Shown one piece after another: positions 6,250 to 8,822 of a DNA stretch of 8,822 nucleotides (within the stretch, counting starts at the first letter, position 1; each line of letters begins with the position of its first letter). The translations under genes were made by a program, and so were the position numbers. This stretch comes from JBBRHH01 sp038222915 (lineage in GTDB: Bacteria > Planctomycetota > Phycisphaerae > Tepidisphaerales > Tepidisphaeraceae). The stretch is from positions 1 to 8,822 of the forward strand of contig JBBRHH010000234.1 in the NCBI GenBank assembly GCA_038222915.1. Direction: 5' to 3'. The notes below the pieces were generated by a model that ran no database searches, was not told the origin of the DNA, and saw nothing but the letters and a program-made list of their open reading frames with translations.

Positions 6250-8818
6250 CGATGACCCGTCCATCAACGAATTGGTCCGTCACCGCCTGAAGGACGAAAA
6301 TGTCGAAATCTTCTCCGCCAGCGGCGGGGACGAAGGACTGGCGATCGCATTCGCGCGGCTGCCGGATGTGATCCTGCTGGATGTGGACATGCCTGCTCCG
6401 GACGGCTTTGAGGTCTGCCGCAGGCTCAAATCGCGCCTTGAGACGCGCGACATCCCGGTTATCTTCCTGACCGGCTCTGAGGCCATCGCGCAAAAGGCTG
6501 CCGGCCTCGAGGTGGGCGCGGTCGATTACATCACAAAACCATTTGACGCATCGGAGCTTCGGGCCCGCGTGCGCGCCTCGCTGCGTAATAAGCAGTTGCT
6601 GGATCTGCTGGCGGAAAAGGCCGCGATACTTCGAATGAGCGAGGAAAAGTTCCGCTTTCTCGCCGAAAACGCCACCGACATTATTTCCACTCTCGATCTG
6701 GACGGCCGCTTCCGCTACGCGTCTCGCGCCGCCGAGGACGTCCTTGGCTACCGTCCTGAAGAGCTGGTAGGGCATCTGTTGACGGAGTTCGTCCAGGCCG
6801 ACAGCACCGTAAACGTTGCCAGCGCCCTCGCGGCCCTCGCTTGTTCGGAGGAATCGGCCGTCCTTACCTTTGCGGTGTCCCACCGCAGTGGACGCTCCGT
6901 GTGGCTTGAGTCCACGTGTCGCGCGGTCAGGAATGCTCAGACCGATCTGTTCGTTGAATTGCATGTCTCGTCACGTGATGTCACGGCGCGCAAAAATGCG
7001 GAAGTACTTGAGCGTGGAAGAGCACAGATCCTTGAACTGGTCGCATCGAATCAGCCGCTGCCTCTGGTCCTTGAGCGGCTGGTGGAGATGGCCGAGCAGC
7101 AATACCCAGGCGCCGTCGGCTCAGCTGTACTGCTCAGCGACGGCAGGCTGGAGCACTTTGGCCTGCGATTGAGCGAGCCCTTCCACCAGGCAATGCGCAG
7201 CCACTTGTTGCGCACCACCTTGAGCCTCTGCTCCGGCAACGCCGGAAAGGTCGGGCAGGATGTACTCGTAACCGACATGACCACCGACGATCGCTGGGAG
7301 ACCGTCCGCGAGCAGGTGACGCAGCTTGGGCTGCGGACCTGCTGGTCGATCCCCATCTGCTCCGGCACCGGCGAGACGCTGGGGATGTTCGCGATCCATC
7401 ATCGCAGCCAGATCACCCCCGATGCCGCAGCCCGCGAAATGCTGGAGACGGTCGCGCGGCTCATCACCATCGCCAGCGAGCATCGCGAGCTCACTCATCA
7501 ACTCGCTCACCGCGCCCATCACGATTCACTTACAGGTCTGCCCAACCGCCTCTTGTTTCACGACCGCCTGACCCAGGCGCTGGCGCGGGCGGCACGTTGC
7601 TCGCACGTCGTCGCACTGTGTTATTTCGACCTCGATCGGTTCAAGCTCATCAACGATACGCTTGGCCATCACGCCGGCGATCTGCTCCTGGAGCAGTTGA
7701 GCAAGCGCGTGCAGGCGGGCCTTCGGCAGACCGATACGCTGGCCCGCATGGGCGGTGACGAGTTCGCGATTATCCTGCCCGAGCTGCGCAGCCCCGCTGA
7801 CGCGGCCGAGGTCGCAGTGAAGATTCTCGAACTTCTGCGGAGCCCCTTCCCATTGCTCGGCCAGGAGATTTTCGTGACCGGCAGCATCGGCATCGCCATA
7901 TATCCCGAGGACGGTACGGACGGCCCAACCCTTCAGCGCAACGCCGATGTCGCAATGTATCGCGCGAAGGCGACGGGACGAAACTACTGCCAACGATTCC
8001 GCCCCGAGATGGCCAACATTGCGCCCGAGCACTTTGCCATCGAGGCAATGCTTCGCAGCGCCATCGCCCACAATGAATTGGAACTGGATTACCAGCCGCA
8101 GTTCGATCCATGCGGTCAACTCCTGGGCCTTGAGGCCCTCGTCCGCTGGCGACACCCCACGTTCGGACTGATGTCGCCGGCGAAGTTCATCCCACTGGCC
8201 GAGGAAACCGGCCTGATCATCGAGATCGGCAAATGGGTTCTCAACGAGGCTTGCCGGCAGAACAAGGCGTGGCAGGCGGCCGGGCTGCCTCCGGTGCGCG
8301 TTGCCGTCAACGTATCGGTCATGCAGTTTGCCCGCGCCGACTTCGTTGACGTGATCTCCAGCGTCCTGAAGGAACAGCAGATCGAAGCGCGATGGCTCGA
8401 GCTGGAAATTACCGAAACCCTGCTCATGCGAAGTCACGGGGAGACGGCCGAAAAGTTGTCCCGCATCAGGCTCATGGGTGTCACCATTGCCCTGGATGAT
8501 TTTGGCACGGGTTATTCCTCGCTGGCATATCTTCAAAAACTGCCGATTGATACCCTGAAGATTGACAAGTCCTTCGTGAAGGAATTGGAGAAAAATTCCG
8601 ACTCCGGTGCGGCGGTAGTACGCGCGATCCTTTCTCTGGGCCATGGCCTGGGCATGCGTGTTGTTGCGGAAGGCGTCGAAACGGAGTGCCAGACCGCGTT
8701 CCTGCGCCGAGCGGGTTGCGACGGAATGCAGGGCTACCACCTCGGCCGCCCCATGTCCCCAACCGCTGTTCGCGCGCTTCTTTCATCAGCGCAGGTTCCC
8801 GCCAGTCTTATCGCGTAG
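6224..8818 (+). CDS. response regulator with PAS, GAF, GGDEF and EAL domains (c-di-GMP synthesis/breakdown)
   Basis: This 864-aa cytoplasmic protein has no membrane segment. The receiver (1-120) has D9-D10-D11, phospho-Asp 53 in L-L-D-V-D-M-P, T83 and K105. A PAS domain (about 140-258) contains F-R-F-L-A-E-N-A-T-D-I-I and ends in S-S-R-D-V-T-A-R-K. A GAF domain follows (about 265-420). The GGDEF domain (about 430-595) has F-D-L-D-R-F-K (468-474), N477 and D486, with an intact G-G-D-E-F at 510-514. An inhibitory-site R-Q-T-D (501-504) lies at the usual five-residue distance. The EAL domain (about 602-855) has E-A-L at 637-639, N696, E728, D-D-F-G-T-G-Y-S at 758-765, K779, E816 and Q836. Both enzymes therefore look competent: diguanylate cyclase (2 GTP to c-di-GMP) and phosphodiesterase (c-di-GMP to pGpG). 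Which one dominates cannot be read from sequence. It is the likely phosphate acceptor from the kinase Hpt domain and the output of the operon. The 26-bp overlap suggests translational coupling. Confidence 0.94.
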   Translation: MRHKVLIIDDDPSINELVRHRLKDENVEIFSASGGDEGLAIAFARLPDVILLDVDMPAPDGFEVCRRLKSRLETRDIPVIFLTGSEAIAQKAAGLEVGAVDYITKPFDASELRARVRASLRNKQLLDLLAEKAAILRMSEEKFRFLAENATDIISTLDLDGRFRYASRAAEDVLGYRPEELVGHLLTEFVQADSTVNVASALAALACSEESAVLTFAVSHRSGRSVWLESTCRAVRNAQTDLFVELHVSSRDVTARKNAEVLERGRAQILELVASNQPLPLVLERLVEMAEQQYPGAVGSAVLLSDGRLEHFGLRLSEPFHQAMRSHLLRTTLSLCSGNAGKVGQDVLVTDMTTDDRWETVREQVTQLGLRTCWSIPICSGTGETLGMFAIHHRSQITPDAAAREMLETVARLITIASEHRELTHQLAHRAHHDSLTGLPNRLLFHDRLTQALARAARCSHVVALCYFDLDRFKLINDTLGHHAGDLLLEQLSKRVQAGLRQTDTLARMGGDEFAIILPELRSPADAAEVAVKILELLRSPFPLLGQEIFVTGSIGIAIYPEDGTDGPTLQRNADVAMYRAKATGRNYCQRFRPEMANIAPEHFAIEAMLRSAIAHNELELDYQPQFDPCGQLLGLEALVRWRHPTFGLMSPAKFIPLAEETGLIIEIGKWVLNEACRQNKAWQAAGLPPVRVAVNVSVMQFARADFVDVISSVLKEQQIEARWLELEITETLLMRSHGETAEKLSRIRLMGVTIALDDFGTGYSSLAYLQKLPIDTLKIDKSFVKELEKNSDSGAAVVRAILSLGHGLGMRVVAEGVETECQTAFLRRAGCDGMQGYHLGRPMSPTAVRALLSSAQVPASLIA

Positions 8819-8822
8819 CGTC

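Noticed and set aside
7526..8740. 404-residue open frame on the minus strand, antisense to the GGDEF-EAL region
   Set aside because: The plus strand encodes complete GGDEF and EAL domains over the same span, and the antisense translation has no recognisable family motif.

Overview
The window is high in G+C and reads as a stretch of a Gram-negative-type chromosome. It encodes a TonB-dependent outer-membrane receptor with a cleavable signal peptide and a periplasmic YfiR-family protein. The minus-strand pair next to them (the smpB start plus a 201-residue protein of a type I associate with Planctomycetota) makes a planctomycete or a similar environmental diderm plausible. That assignment is inference only; the sequence carries no rRNA or other decisive marker.

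Layout: positions 1-822 run on the minus strand and hold an unnamed 201-aa protein followed, 54 bp downstream, by the first 54 codons of smpB (trans-translation), cut by the window edge. A 390-bp divergent intergenic region (823-1212) follows. It has several small palindromes and inverted repeats but no convincing RNA gene or riboswitch. From 1213 to 8818 the plus strand is one tightly packed four-gene cluster: a TonB-dependent receptor (665 aa); a small secreted YfiR/DUF4154 protein (186 aa); a membrane hybrid histidine kinase with a CHASE8-like periplasmic domain, HAMP, HisKA, HATPase, receiver and Hpt domains (801 aa); and a response regulator with REC-PAS-GAF-GGDEF-EAL architecture (864 aa). 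Gaps are 58 bp, 14 bp and then a 26-bp overlap, with no terminator between genes, so the four are most likely one operon.

Taken together, the cluster looks like an envelope-to-c-di-GMP signalling line. An outer-membrane receptor and a periplasmic YfiR-like modulator would feed a CHASE8 sensor kinase. The kinase carries a complete His-Asp-His relay and would pass phosphate to the Asp of the final regulator, whose GGDEF and EAL domains both keep their catalytic residues. This resembles the Pseudomonas YfiBNR system (YfiR acting on the CHASE8-bearing cyclase YfiN). Here, however, the sensor is fused to a kinase phosphorelay, the cyclase/phosphodiesterase is a separate soluble protein, and a TonB receptor stands in the outer-membrane position. 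The signal or ligand cannot be read from the sequence.

Two start sites were chosen from Shine-Dalgarno placement rather than longest ORF: GTG at 3844 for the kinase and ATG at 6224 for the regulator.
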